From contig NZ_CP009451.1 in the NCBI RefSeq assembly GCF_000757825.1, positions 3,782,001 to 3,846,000 of the forward strand: a DNA stretch of 64,000 nucleotides, written 5' to 3'. Position 1 is the first letter of the stretch. The number at the start of each line of letters is the position of its first letter. The notes under the pieces are model-generated. The model was not told the origin of the DNA. It saw only the letters and a list, made by a program, of their open reading frames with translations, and made no database searches. This DNA comes from Cedecea neteri (GTDB taxonomy: Bacteria > Pseudomonadota > Gammaproteobacteria > Enterobacterales > Enterobacteriaceae). This document shows, piece after piece, positions 1 through 8,244 of this stretch. The translations under genes were made by a program, and so were the position numbers.

Positions 1-190
1 CAATAAAATCCTCACCGGCCAGGTTAATGGATGGGGTGAGTTTGTCCGTGCGTGGCCCTTTATAGTTTTCAGCTGGAAATAAAGGAATGACGACTCGGGT
101 GTTTCTGCGCCCAATGATGTTGCTCTGAACATTCAATAAATACGGGTAAGCCGTTGGCCTGCCCGTATTTTTGTAGACGGTGAATTGCAT
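1..190 (-). CDS. ccdB: CcdB-family toxin, 3' end cut by window edge
   Basis: Reading from the ATG at 190 on the minus strand gives 63 codons beginning MQFTVYKN, with the motifs AYPYLLNVQS and RVVIPLFP. These are the characteristic N-terminus of CcdB, the DNA-gyrase poison of type II toxin-antitoxin systems. The start lies 2 bp after the stop of ccdA, the usual antitoxin-first order with coupled translation. CcdB is about 100 residues, so roughly the last 40 are outside the window and intactness cannot be judged. This short ORF is open throughout what is visible. Confidence 0.9.
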   Translation of the reverse strand, partial: MQFTVYKNTGRPTAYPYLLNVQSNIIGRRNTRVVIPLFPAENYKGPRTDKLTPSINLAGEDFI

Positions 191-192
191 GA

Positions 193-435
193 TCAGAACG
201 TCCTGTAGGTGTCGGATAAAAGCCCGTTTTCTTCCGTGAGCTGATTCAGATAGTCGATTGCGGCTTCGTTTTCTTTCTTCCAGCGAGCGGCTTCAATCTC
301 CTTGATTTCGGCCTTTAGAGCATTACGCAACGTTTGTGACAAGTTGATTCCTGCCGCCCTGGCTTCCTGAATCAGCTCTGGCTCTAGTGTGACAGTGACC
401 GTTTTTTTCACTCGTATACTTGCTGATGCGGGCAT
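193..435 (-). CDS. ccdA: CcdA-family antitoxin
   Basis: An 80-residue protein, the normal length for CcdA. The N-terminal part (about residues 8-45) has the basic ribbon-helix-helix pattern (RVKKTVTVTLEPELIQEAR then INLSQTLRNAL) that binds the operator. The acidic, flexible C-terminus (ENEAAIDYLNQLTEENGLL) matches the region that wraps CcdB. A strong Shine-Dalgarno (GAGGAGGAG) precedes the ATG. It forms a two-gene operon with the ccdB start just downstream. As a family, CcdA neutralises CcdB and the complex represses its own promoter. The chromosomal location next to a peptidase gene suggests an acquired or domesticated module. Confidence 0.92.
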   Translation of the reverse strand: MPASASIRVKKTVTVTLEPELIQEARAAGINLSQTLRNALKAEIKEIEAARWKKENEAAIDYLNQLTEENGLLSDTYRTF

Positions 436-462
436 GGCTCCTCCTCAATATCTGCGCATTTC

Positions 463-481
463 TATGTGCAATTAACACATA
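463..481. promoter_or_regulatory. Inverted repeat upstream of ccdAB, candidate CcdAB operator
   Basis: TATGTG and CACATA form a perfect 6-bp inverted repeat with a 7-bp AT-rich spacer, about 30 bp upstream of the ccdA start. Toxin-antitoxin operons of this family are autorepressed through such palindromes. The assignment rests on position and symmetry only. Confidence 0.45.
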
Positions 482-662
482 CGGTAGCACATATACAGTA
501 TGGCGAAAATATCATCAAAATATCTTTGGCTAAAAATCGACTTCCTGCCTTCGTTAGCAAAGCCTCACGCCGTAAGCCGCTATATAAATCCCGATTGATC
601 TGCTAAAACATCTGGCGATCCGACTACGGCAAAAGTTAAACAAGACTGAGGTAAAGAGCACC

Positions 663-1868
663 ATGAATAAAGCAGATCATCTCCAGGCGGTCACGGCCAA
701 AGCCAGAGCAATCATGGCCCGGAACAATATTGAGGCTTTGGTGGTGACCACCCCGGACAACTTTTGCCATGTCACCGGGTTTGCCAGTTTCTTTATGTAC
801 ACCTTCCGCCATACCGGCGCGGCGCTGGCGGTCATTTTCCGGGATGAAAAGCTGCCATCTTTGGTTGTGATGAACGAGTTTGAGGCGGCAGGCCTGCAGT
901 TTGAGCTGGCGAACTATGAGCTGAAGACCTTCCCGGTTTGGGTCGATGTCGATGAGCCTTTCAACCCGCAGCGGGTGATTAAAGAACGGCCGATTGGCCC
1001 ACCGGTTGAAGCTGTTTTCACGCTGCTCAAATCCACTTTAGCGGACGCCGGCGTGCTGGATAAAAACATCGCTATCGAGCTGAATGCGATGAGCAATGGC
1101 GGCAAGCAGACGCTGGATAAGGTGCTCCCGAATTTACGGCTGGTGGATTCCACGGCAATCTTCAATGAGCTACGAATGGTCAAAAGCCCGTGGGAGATAG
1201 CCTTCCTGCGTAAAAGCGCGCAGATTACCGAGTATGGGATCGGCGAAGCCTTTAAGGCGATTGGCGAGGGCTGTTCTGCGTGGGATCTCACTGCCGCCTA
1301 TAAAGCGGCCGTTATGCAGCACCCGGAAACGAACCTTTCGCGCTTCCATTTGATCTCGGTAGGGGATGATTTTGCCCCCAAGCTCATCCCGAGCCGTGAA
1401 CCCGTTAAATCGGGCGACTTAATCAAATTTGACTGCGGCGTGGACGTCGCCGGGTACGGCGCGGATTTGGCGCGTACCGTGGTATTCGGCCAGCCAACGG
1501 AGATGGCGGAGCGAATCTACCAAACGATTTTGCAGGGCCATGAGCATATGCTGAGCCTGATTGGCCCTGGCGTGAAGCTCAGCCACGTGTTTAACGACAC
1601 GATGAGCAAAATCAAAGCCAATGGCTTACCGCACTATAACCGGGGTCATTTAGGCCATGGTGACGGGCTGTTTTTAGGCCTGGAAGAAGCGCCATTCGTG
1701 AGCGCTGCGGCCACCGAAACCTTTGAACCGGGCATGGTCTTTAGCGTGGAAACGCCTTACTACGGCATCGGGGTCGGGGCGATCATGCTGGAAGATATGC
1801 TGCTCATCACCGATGACGGCTATGAGCTGTTTAGCCAGTTACCCAGAACGTTACAGCGCTTTGAGTAA
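663..1868 (+). CDS. M24 family metallopeptidase / creatinase-like (Xaa-Pro peptidase family)
   Basis: A 401-residue protein with an N-terminal creatinase-type domain (about residues 10-165) and a C-terminal pita-bread M24 domain (about 175-395). The five metal-binding positions can be picked out: D257 and D268 in FDCGVDVAGYGADLART, H332 in GHLGHGDG, E363 in SVETPYY and E377 in MLEDML, so the dinuclear metal centre looks intact. The family hydrolyses X-Pro peptides or related small amide substrates in the cytoplasm; the true substrate cannot be read from sequence. The start is supported by GAGGTAAAGAG 5-12 bases upstream. It appears to be a single-gene unit ending at a good terminator. Confidence 0.85.
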   Translation: MNKADHLQAVTAKARAIMARNNIEALVVTTPDNFCHVTGFASFFMYTFRHTGAALAVIFRDEKLPSLVVMNEFEAAGLQFELANYELKTFPVWVDVDEPFNPQRVIKERPIGPPVEAVFTLLKSTLADAGVLDKNIAIELNAMSNGGKQTLDKVLPNLRLVDSTAIFNELRMVKSPWEIAFLRKSAQITEYGIGEAFKAIGEGCSAWDLTAAYKAAVMQHPETNLSRFHLISVGDDFAPKLIPSREPVKSGDLIKFDCGVDVAGYGADLARTVVFGQPTEMAERIYQTILQGHEHMLSLIGPGVKLSHVFNDTMSKIKANGLPHYNRGHLGHGDGLFLGLEEAPFVSAAATETFEPGMVFSVETPYYGIGVGAIMLEDMLLITDDGYELFSQLPRTLQRFE

Positions 1869-1878
1869 GCTTAATCCG

Positions 1879-1900
1879 GGGCATTGAGTTGCCCTTTTTT
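1879..1900 (+). terminator. Rho-independent terminator after the M24 peptidase gene
   Basis: GGGCA and TGCCC pair around a 6-base loop and are followed directly by six T residues, 10 bases after the stop codon. Confidence 0.75.
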
Positions 1901-1916
1901 CGCTTAATTATCGATC

Positions 1917-2534
1917 TCAGCTAAAAAACGCCAGCTTAAAAGCAAACAGCGCCAGGAACAGGCCGGTGGCTTTTTCCAGCAGATAAACCATGCCGGGGCG
2001 GGTGCGGACCTTCTCGGCAAGCGAAGTCGTCAGGAAGATCATTATCGAACAGTAGATAAAGGTCAGCGCGGCCGCTGTGCCCGCCAGAATCCCGAAGGTC
2101 GGGATACCCAGACTGCGCGCCGGGTCGATAAACAGCGGCAGGAACATCACGTAAAACAGAATGGGTTTGGGGTTCATCAGGGTGATAATCATGCCCTGTA
2201 AAAACGGCGTTCTTTTGCCCGTTACCGGCGGCGGCGGAGCGCCGGTTTTCGCCTTCATCAGCAGCTGCGCGCCCATCCACAGCAGGTAAGCTGCGCCCAG
2301 CCACTTGATGACCTGAAAAACATGCGGTGAGGATTCCAGCAGCGCCGCCACGCCCGCGATAGCCAACCACAGCAGCACCTGGTCACCCAGCAATATTCCC
2401 ATCAGGCAGAGATAACCGCTGCGCGCCCCGCCTTTGCTGGCGCTGGTGATCAGGATCAGATTGCCGGGGCCGGGAATGATTAACAGCAGAATGAAAGAGA
2501 CGACAAAGGTGCCGTAATGGATGATGCCGGGCAT
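1917..2534 (-). CDS. LysE/RhtB family amino-acid exporter
   Basis: A 205-residue, highly hydrophobic protein with about six predicted membrane segments. It carries the family-typical PGPGNLILI motif in the first helix (residues 21-29), followed by the charged GGARSGY loop, and NPKPILFY before the fourth helix. RhtB/LysE proteins export amino acids or their analogues. The gene is divergent from a LysR-type regulator at 2720, the classical arrangement for an exporter induced by its cognate regulator. Substrate unknown. Confidence 0.85.
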   Translation of the reverse strand: MPGIIHYGTFVVSFILLLIIPGPGNLILITSASKGGARSGYLCLMGILLGDQVLLWLAIAGVAALLESSPHVFQVIKWLGAAYLLWMGAQLLMKAKTGAPPPPVTGKRTPFLQGMIITLMNPKPILFYVMFLPLFIDPARSLGIPTFGILAGTAAALTFIYCSIMIFLTTSLAEKVRTRPGMVYLLEKATGLFLALFAFKLAFFS

Positions 2535-2675
2535 GCTCAGGTTTTCCTTAAAAGTGCTTGGTTCAGGTGGTACGTTTTTGCTTTTATGCGCCGTACTGGC
2601 TGGCTTTATGATGGGAAGGAAGGCCGGTAGGCGGCAACCGAAAACCGTGATATGTTTTCCTTATCTATGAAGAAA

Positions 2676-2689
2676 TTCGATTTGTCGAA
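2676..2689. promoter_or_regulatory. LysR-type inverted repeat between exporter and regulator
   Basis: TTCGA-TTTG-TCGAA is a perfect interrupted palindrome that also satisfies the T-N11-A pattern of LysR boxes. It lies 31 bp upstream of the LysR start, in the shared divergent promoter region. Binding is inferred. Confidence 0.5.
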
Positions 2690-2719
2690 ACCTGTCCTTT
2701 CCAATAACTGACTGAAAAT

Positions 2720-3640
2720 ATGGCCGGAATAAAGCTTAATCAGCTGGAAATGCTGATAGCCGTAGTTGAAAACAATGGTTTCAGCGCCGCAGCCGCAGCA
2801 ATGGGCTGTACGCAGTCGCGCATCAGCCATGCCATTGCCGAGCTGGAGCAGCACCTGAACGTGCGTCTGCTGCATCGCTCGCGCAGCGGCTGTATTCCGA
2901 CTGCTGCCTGCTCGCAAATCCTCAAAGATGCTAAAAAAATCATGCAGCTGCTGGATGGTATTGAGCAGACGGCGGCGGAAGCGCCACAGCTTGCCGGGCG
3001 TGTGCGGGTGGCCTGCTTCCGCAGTGCGACGGCGAACCTGCTGCCGCCGTATTTTGAGGCGCTCGCCACGGCCTTGCCCGATATCCATCTGGATATTGAT
3101 GACAGCGCGACGGAATACCATCACCTCAACGACGCGGTGGTGTCCGGGCGGGCGGACATCGGCATTACCATTCAGGGCTACCCGGACTCGCTGCACGGCG
3201 TGCCGTATATCAGCGACCCTTACGTGCTGATGTTGCCCCGCAGTTTCCGTCTGCAGCAGCCTTTTAGCTGGCATCAATTGGAAAACCTGCCGTTTATTCA
3301 ACCGAACGCCAACACGTTAAGCCCCGCCGTGGAACGCTGTCGTGAGATGGGGTTACGTAACGAGGTGGTGCATAAGCTGGCGAGCGACAGCGGCATTGTC
3401 GGGCTGGTAAATCAGGGCCTGGGGTTCTCCATTATGCCGTGGCTTTCGGTGCTGCCGGTGCCGGAGAATATGCGCATTCTGGATTTGCCCCAGCCTCTGC
3501 GCCGCCATCTGTTTATCGTCACGCGCCCGGAACTGCGCCATGACAAAGTGATCGCCACGCTGATTAATTTCCTGCGCGATAAGGCGCTGATCCGCACGAC
3601 CAGCGTCTGGCGCTCGGGCATGCTGGCTTTCGATTACTGA
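2720..3640 (+). CDS. LysR-family transcriptional regulator
   Basis: A 306-residue protein with an N-terminal winged helix-turn-helix (residues 4-64, including GFSAAAAAMGCTQSRISHAI) and a LysR substrate-binding domain from about residue 90. The alanine-rich recognition region and the length are typical of the family. It is divergent from the LysE-type exporter at 1917-2534, so it most likely senses the exporter substrate. Its last seven bases overlap the 3' end of the convergent S66 peptidase gene. No strong Shine-Dalgarno is visible; the start is chosen by domain alignment. Confidence 0.85.
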   Translation: MAGIKLNQLEMLIAVVENNGFSAAAAAMGCTQSRISHAIAELEQHLNVRLLHRSRSGCIPTAACSQILKDAKKIMQLLDGIEQTAAEAPQLAGRVRVACFRSATANLLPPYFEALATALPDIHLDIDDSATEYHHLNDAVVSGRADIGITIQGYPDSLHGVPYISDPYVLMLPRSFRLQQPFSWHQLENLPFIQPNANTLSPAVERCREMGLRNEVVHKLASDSGIVGLVNQGLGFSIMPWLSVLPVPENMRILDLPQPLRRHLFIVTRPELRHDKVIATLINFLRDKALIRTTSVWRSGMLAFDY

Positions 3641-4650
3641 TCGGCTTCCAGCCATTGGCTGGTCAGTGAGATGGTCTGAAAGTCAAAGTCGATGCGCATC
3701 CGCACGCCGAGCGGGAGCGTCAGCATTGGGTGCGTGTGGCAGCAGTCGAAATCGGACACGACTGGGATCTCGCGGTCGTTCAGCACTTCCCTCAGGATCT
3801 GCAGCGGCGTTTTTCCGCTTCCCTGATCGTCAAATAGCTCGTGCCTGCCGAGCACAATGGCGGCGATGCGGTCGAACACGCCGCACAGCAAAAGATGGGA
3901 AAACTCTCGCTCCAGCTCCGCCGCGCTTTGCAGGCTGTCCTCAATAAACAGAATATCGCCCCGGTTGATATCGGGCATGTATTCGCTGCCCCAGATGCCG
4001 TAAAGCGTATTCAGGTTGCCGCCAATGACGCGGCCTTCTACGTTGCCCGTGCCCTCGAAGCGCCAGCTACCCGGCGTCAACGTTTTGGCTCGGGACTGAG
4101 TTTCCCAGTTGATCATCTCGTCGGTCCATGCAGCGGGCGGGCTTAGCGCATACGGAAGCGCCTGCTGTCTGCTGAGAATACTGAGGAAATAGTCAAACGT
4201 GCTGTCGACAAGGGGAGGGAGTTCACCAAAAGAAGCGACTACCGCCGGGCCATAAAAAGTAATCAGCCCAATTCTCTGATAGATGCCCGCCAGCAGCGCG
4301 GTCACGTCCGAATAGCCGATGATAATTTTGGGATCTTTCATCAGCTGTGCGTAGTCGATATAAGGCAGCAGCGAGTTGCTGTTTAAGCCGCCGATGGCCG
4401 AAATAATGCAGCGCACGTTAGGGTCATGCAGCAGCGCATTAAACTCATCCGCCCGCTCGCGAATGGAGCCAGAACGCCAGAAATCCTTTTTGCCCGTCAG
4501 GCTACCTTCCTGCAGATAAAACCCTTTTGACTCAATAAAAGCCTTCGCCCTTTGATAACGCAGCGGGGCAAACGCGGTGGCCGCCGAGGAAGGGGAAAAC
4601 ACGGCGATCGTATCGCCGACGGCTAAAGGACGAGCATAAATCTGTGGCAT
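3634..4650 (-). CDS. S66 family serine peptidase, MccF-like / LD-carboxypeptidase family
   Basis: A 338-residue protein starting at the ATG that follows GGGAGAAGACGCC; an ATG 36 bases further upstream lacks a ribosome site. The S66 fold is shown by AVFSPSS near the N-terminus, the nucleophile elbow GYSDVTALL, IGGNLNTL, the Glu segment ILFIEDSL and the terminal histidine motif CCHTHPMLTLP. The family includes murein LD-carboxypeptidase and MccF, which cleaves processed microcin C-type nucleotide toxins. The long insertion between the nucleophile and IGGNL is more MccF-like than LdcA-like. The specific substrate is an inference. It converges with the LysR gene. Confidence 0.85.
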   Translation of the reverse strand: MPQIYARPLAVGDTIAVFSPSSAATAFAPLRYQRAKAFIESKGFYLQEGSLTGKKDFWRSGSIRERADEFNALLHDPNVRCIISAIGGLNSNSLLPYIDYAQLMKDPKIIIGYSDVTALLAGIYQRIGLITFYGPAVVASFGELPPLVDSTFDYFLSILSRQQALPYALSPPAAWTDEMINWETQSRAKTLTPGSWRFEGTGNVEGRVIGGNLNTLYGIWGSEYMPDINRGDILFIEDSLQSAAELEREFSHLLLCGVFDRIAAIVLGRHELFDDQGSGKTPLQILREVLNDREIPVVSDFDCCHTHPMLTLPLGVRMRIDFDFQTISLTSQWLEADQ

Positions 4651-4907
4651 GGCGTCTTCTCCCTGTTGATCATCGCTTTGGAGCATGCTCGCCGATAGTA
4701 GCGCGTAGAAATGATTTTAAATAGCTACCTTATTTGTTGTTTTTATATGAAATAACCCGATGATTGCTGATAGTTATTTTCCGGCAATTCTTAGCATCAT
4801 GTTGAATTTGTGAACGCATTTCCCTCTGCAATACTGCCCTGACGTGTGCTGAAACGTATAAGCCTGAAGGGCAAAAATTGCGCGGTATGAGGAAGTGCAG
4901 AAGCATC

Positions 4908-5972
4908 ATGATTCAACTAGAAAACATCAATAAGATCTATCCGGGCAATGTGCAGCACGCGATCAACTCGCTGAATATGACCATCAACGAAGGGGAGTTT
5001 TGCACCTTTGTTGGCCCCAGCGGCTGCGGGAAAACCACCACGCTGCGGATGATTAACCGCCTGGACATCCCGGACAGCGGCGAAGTCTATATTCAGGGCC
5101 AGCCGCTTTCCCGCGCCGATATCATTCAGGTTCGCCGCAAGATTGGCTTTGTTATGCAAAGTCCGGCGCTGTTTCCCCATCGCACCGTAGCGGAAAACAT
5201 CGCCACCGTGCCTCGCCTGCTTGGGTGGGACAAGCGTGCCATTTCCCGCCGCATAGACGAGCTGGTGGCGCTGATGTCGCTGAACCCGCTGGTGCTCAAG
5301 CGCTATCCGCATCAGCTTTCGGGCGGGCAGCAAAGCCGGGTTTCTATCGCCCGCGCTCTTGCGGCCGATCCGCCTATTTTGCTGATGGACGAACCCTTTG
5401 CTGCCATTGACCCGGTCGTGCGGGACAGGCTGCAGGGCGAGCTGCTGGCGCTGCAGGCCCGGCTGCATAAAACGATTATTCTGGTGACCCACGATATCAA
5501 CGAGGCGATTCGCCTTGGCGACCGCATTGCCATTTTCCGCGAGGGCGGGCATCTCGAGCAGTTCGATACCCCGGACAACATTCTTTCCTGGCCCGCCAGC
5601 GACTTTGTTCGTGATTTCATTGGCCCTGAACCTAATCTCAAACGCCTCGGCATGATGCGCGTGGGCGATCTACCGCGCCGCGATGTGCCGGTTGTAACTC
5701 ATGGCGAGCCACAACTTTCCGATTTCCGCCAGCGTGCGCTGGTTCTGGATGCCGACGGGCGCCCTCAGCACTGGCAGGAAAACGGTCAGCAGACAGCGAT
5801 ACGTATTGCCCGGGAGAGCGAGTCGCTGCGTCACGTTTACAGCGCCTTGTTGGACGTGCCGCAGGGCGTGCTGGTGCGCGTAACGGAGGAAGGGCATTAC
5901 GCCGGCGCCGTTGATAGCGGCCTGCTCAGCGATGCGCTTAACCGCCATCAGGAGCTGCACCGTAATGATTGA
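4908..5972 (+). CDS. OpuC/Yeh-type ABC transporter ATP-binding protein
   Basis: A 354-residue nucleotide-binding subunit. Walker A is GPSGCGKTT, the signature is LSGGQQSRVSIARAL, Walker B is ILLMDEPFAAID and the switch histidine is in LVTHDINEA. A C-terminal extension of about 110 residues after residue 245 corresponds to the regulatory region of osmoprotectant ATPases, but no complete CBS pair is obvious. The start MIQLENINKIYPG is preceded by GAGGAAG. It is the first gene of ATPase-permease-permease-binding protein, and its last eight bases overlap the first permease (ATGATTGA), suggesting translational coupling. The family imports quaternary ammonium osmolytes; the actual ligand may differ. 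Confidence 0.88.
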   Translation: MIQLENINKIYPGNVQHAINSLNMTINEGEFCTFVGPSGCGKTTTLRMINRLDIPDSGEVYIQGQPLSRADIIQVRRKIGFVMQSPALFPHRTVAENIATVPRLLGWDKRAISRRIDELVALMSLNPLVLKRYPHQLSGGQQSRVSIARALAADPPILLMDEPFAAIDPVVRDRLQGELLALQARLHKTIILVTHDINEAIRLGDRIAIFREGGHLEQFDTPDNILSWPASDFVRDFIGPEPNLKRLGMMRVGDLPRRDVPVVTHGEPQLSDFRQRALVLDADGRPQHWQENGQQTAIRIARESESLRHVYSALLDVPQGVLVRVTEEGHYAGAVDSGLLSDALNRHQELHRND

Positions 5973-6594
5973 CTGGCAATGGGTGACCGACAACCTCGAG
6001 ATGATAGGCGAGCTGATGCTGCAGCATTTGCAGATGGTACTGATATCGCTGGCGATGGGTACGCTGCTGACCGCCGCGATGCTTTTGCTGTCCATCGTCT
6101 GGCCCGCGCTCTCCGGCCCGCTGATTTCCCTGAGTGGGGTGCTTTTTACCATTCCGTCGCTGGCGCTGTTTATTCTGCTGCTGCCGTGGACCGGGCTGTC
6201 CGTTACCACGGCGGTTATCGGCCTGACGCTTTATTCGCTGCTGATCCTGCTGCGTAACGTGCTGGCGGGGATGCAAAAACTGCCCGCTGACGTGCTGGAG
6301 TCGGGCAGGGCGCTGGGCTACACGCGCTTTGGCAGATTTATCGAAGTGGAGCTGTTTCTGATCCTTCCCGCGCTGTTTGCCGGGCTGCGCATCGCTTCCG
6401 TGACGCTGGTGGGCCTGGTTATCGTGACTGCGCTGATAGGCCAGGGCGGGCTGGGGCAGCTCATGATCCTCGGCTTTAACCAAAACTTTTTAACGCCGAT
6501 TCTGGTCAGCCTGGCGCTGAGCCTTGTGCTGTCGCTGGTGCTTGACCTGCTGATTGCGCGCCTCGGTTACAGCCTGACGGGGTGGACACGCTAA
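5965..6594 (+). CDS. OpuC/Yeh-type ABC permease (first)
   Basis: A 209-residue integral membrane protein with about five helices and the coupling-loop pattern (SGRALGYTRFGRFIEVEL) that docks on the ATPase. The sequence VTALIGQGGLGQLMILGF is characteristic of glycine betaine/choline permeases. The start is the ATG overlapping the ATPase stop. The stop overlaps the next permease start in the sequence TAATG. Confidence 0.87.
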   Translation: MIDWQWVTDNLEMIGELMLQHLQMVLISLAMGTLLTAAMLLLSIVWPALSGPLISLSGVLFTIPSLALFILLLPWTGLSVTTAVIGLTLYSLLILLRNVLAGMQKLPADVLESGRALGYTRFGRFIEVELFLILPALFAGLRIASVTLVGLVIVTALIGQGGLGQLMILGFNQNFLTPILVSLALSLVLSLVLDLLIARLGYSLTGWTR

Positions 6595-7262
6595 TGGATA
6601 TCGTACATCAAACCTGGCTTTGGTTTTTACAGGCCGACCACTGGGGTGGCGATCTCGGTATCTGGCAGCGCTTTGGCGAGCACCTTTACTACGTGCTGAT
6701 TAGCCTGGTGATTGGCGCGCTGATTGCCCAGCCGCTCGGCGTTTTGCTGGGCTACTGGCGACGTGGGGCGTTTTTCGCCATCAACTTGTTCAACATCGGC
6801 CAGGCGTTCCCTTCGCTGGGGATAATCCTGCTGTGCATCATGCTGCTCGGCTTTAACGACGTGCCGGTGTTTATCGCCCTGGTGGCGCTGGCCATTCCGC
6901 CGATGCTGACCAACACCTACGTCGGCATCAGTCACGCCGATCAAACGCTGTGCGATGCCGCGAAGGCGATGGGCATGACGCCGCTGCAAAGCCTGCTCAA
7001 AGTCCGCATTCCGCTGGCGATGCCGCTGATTTTTGCCGGTATCCGCACCTCGCTGCTCCAGCTTATCGCCACGGCTGTGGTAGCCGCCTATGCCGGGCTG
7101 GATGGCCTTGGGCGCTTCCTGATTGACGGCCTGGGGCAGCGTGACTACCCGCAGGTGATTGCCGGTTCGGTGGTGATTTCCCTGCTGGCGGTGGGCTGCG
7201 AGCTGCTGATGTCGCAGGTGGCAAAACGCTGGCTCAATTTTGCAATACCAACCGCGGGCTAA
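6594..7262 (+). CDS. OpuC/Yeh-type ABC permease (second)
   Basis: A 222-residue membrane subunit, paralogous to the preceding permease. It has the EAA-like loop (DAAKAMGMTPLQSLLKVRIP) and the conserved AGLDGLGRFLIDGLGQRDY segment near the C-terminus. The ATG at 6594 shares one base with the upstream stop; a GTG 12 bases earlier in frame is less likely. It probably forms a heterodimeric channel with the first permease. Confidence 0.87.
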   Translation: MDIVHQTWLWFLQADHWGGDLGIWQRFGEHLYYVLISLVIGALIAQPLGVLLGYWRRGAFFAINLFNIGQAFPSLGIILLCIMLLGFNDVPVFIALVALAIPPMLTNTYVGISHADQTLCDAAKAMGMTPLQSLLKVRIPLAMPLIFAGIRTSLLQLIATAVVAAYAGLDGLGRFLIDGLGQRDYPQVIAGSVVISLLAVGCELLMSQVAKRWLNFAIPTAG

Positions 7263-7305
7263 CCCCTGCGCACAACACAACATAAAAGAGAGAAGGGTGA
7301 TGATG

Positions 7306-8199
7306 ATGAAAAACTGGCTGACGACGGCGAGCAAGGGATTCCGGCTGACTTTACTGGCCGCAGGGCTGGCAAGCGTAGGGTTTGCGGCGCATGCCGAAAC
7401 CGTCACGATTGGCGGGGCAAACTACTCAGAACAAACGATCCTGGCCAATATTTATGCCAGCGCGCTGAAACAGCAGGGCATTGAGGTGAAGACTCGCCTC
7501 AACCTGGGCAACCGCGAAATTATCATTCCGGCGCTCAAAACCGGCGAACTGGACGTGGTGCCTGAGTACCTCGGTGCGCTGCTGAACTACTATCACGGCG
7601 GCAGTAAAGCGACGACCGAACAGGAAGTTTCTGCCGAACTGCAGCAGGCGCTGCCCGCGGATTTAGCGCTGCTGAAACCGTCCTCGGCGGCCTCCATCAC
7701 CGCATGGGGCGTGCGCGAAGAGACGGCCAAAAAATATAACCTGAAAACGCTGTCCGACCTGGCGAAGGTTGCCCCTGAACTGGTCGTCGGCGGCCCGCCT
7801 GAAGTGGCGACCCGCGCCCTTGGCCTGCCGGGCCTGGAACGCGTGTACGGCATCAAATTCAAATCCTTTAAGTCGCTGGATATCGGTGGCCCGCTGAGCC
7901 GGCTGGCGCTTAACTCCGGCAAAATCGACGTGGCGACGCTGGTGTCTACCCAGGGCGATCTGCTGAAAGAGAAGTGGGTGGTGCTGGAGGATGACAAACA
8001 CGAACAGCCGGCTCAGAACCTGGTGCCGCTGGTGCATAAAGGCGCCGTTTCACCGAAAGTCGAAGAGGTTCTCAATAATATCTCTGCGAAGTTGACCACC
8101 AAAGATTTGATCCAGTTGAACAAGCTGGTCGACGTCGATCATAAAGATCCGGCGAAGGTGGCCGACCAGTGGGTGAAAGAGAAACTGGCCGCTAAATAA
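7306..8199 (+). CDS. Periplasmic substrate-binding protein of OpuC/OsmF family
   Basis: A 297-residue exported protein. A signal peptide runs from the lysine-containing start through LLAAGLASVGFAAHA, with likely cleavage before ETVTIGG. No lipobox cysteine is present, so it is a soluble periplasmic receptor. YSEQTILANIY, LDVVPEYLGALL and the terminal domain match glycine-betaine/choline receptors of the OpuAC family. Three tandem ATG codons (7300, 7303, 7306) occur; the last has the best spacing to AGAAGGG. It closes the importer operon and is followed after 45 bp by a flavin monooxygenase gene, so the imported ligand may be its substrate. Confidence 0.87.
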   Translation: MKNWLTTASKGFRLTLLAAGLASVGFAAHAETVTIGGANYSEQTILANIYASALKQQGIEVKTRLNLGNREIIIPALKTGELDVVPEYLGALLNYYHGGSKATTEQEVSAELQQALPADLALLKPSSAASITAWGVREETAKKYNLKTLSDLAKVAPELVVGGPPEVATRALGLPGLERVYGIKFKSFKSLDIGGPLSRLALNSGKIDVATLVSTQGDLLKEKWVVLEDDKHEQPAQNLVPLVHKGAVSPKVEEVLNNISAKLTTKDLIQLNKLVDVDHKDPAKVADQWVKEKLAAK

Positions 8200-8244
8200 A
8201 GAGTCCCCGGCCAGGGAGGGCCATTTCACAACGAGTATGCCGAC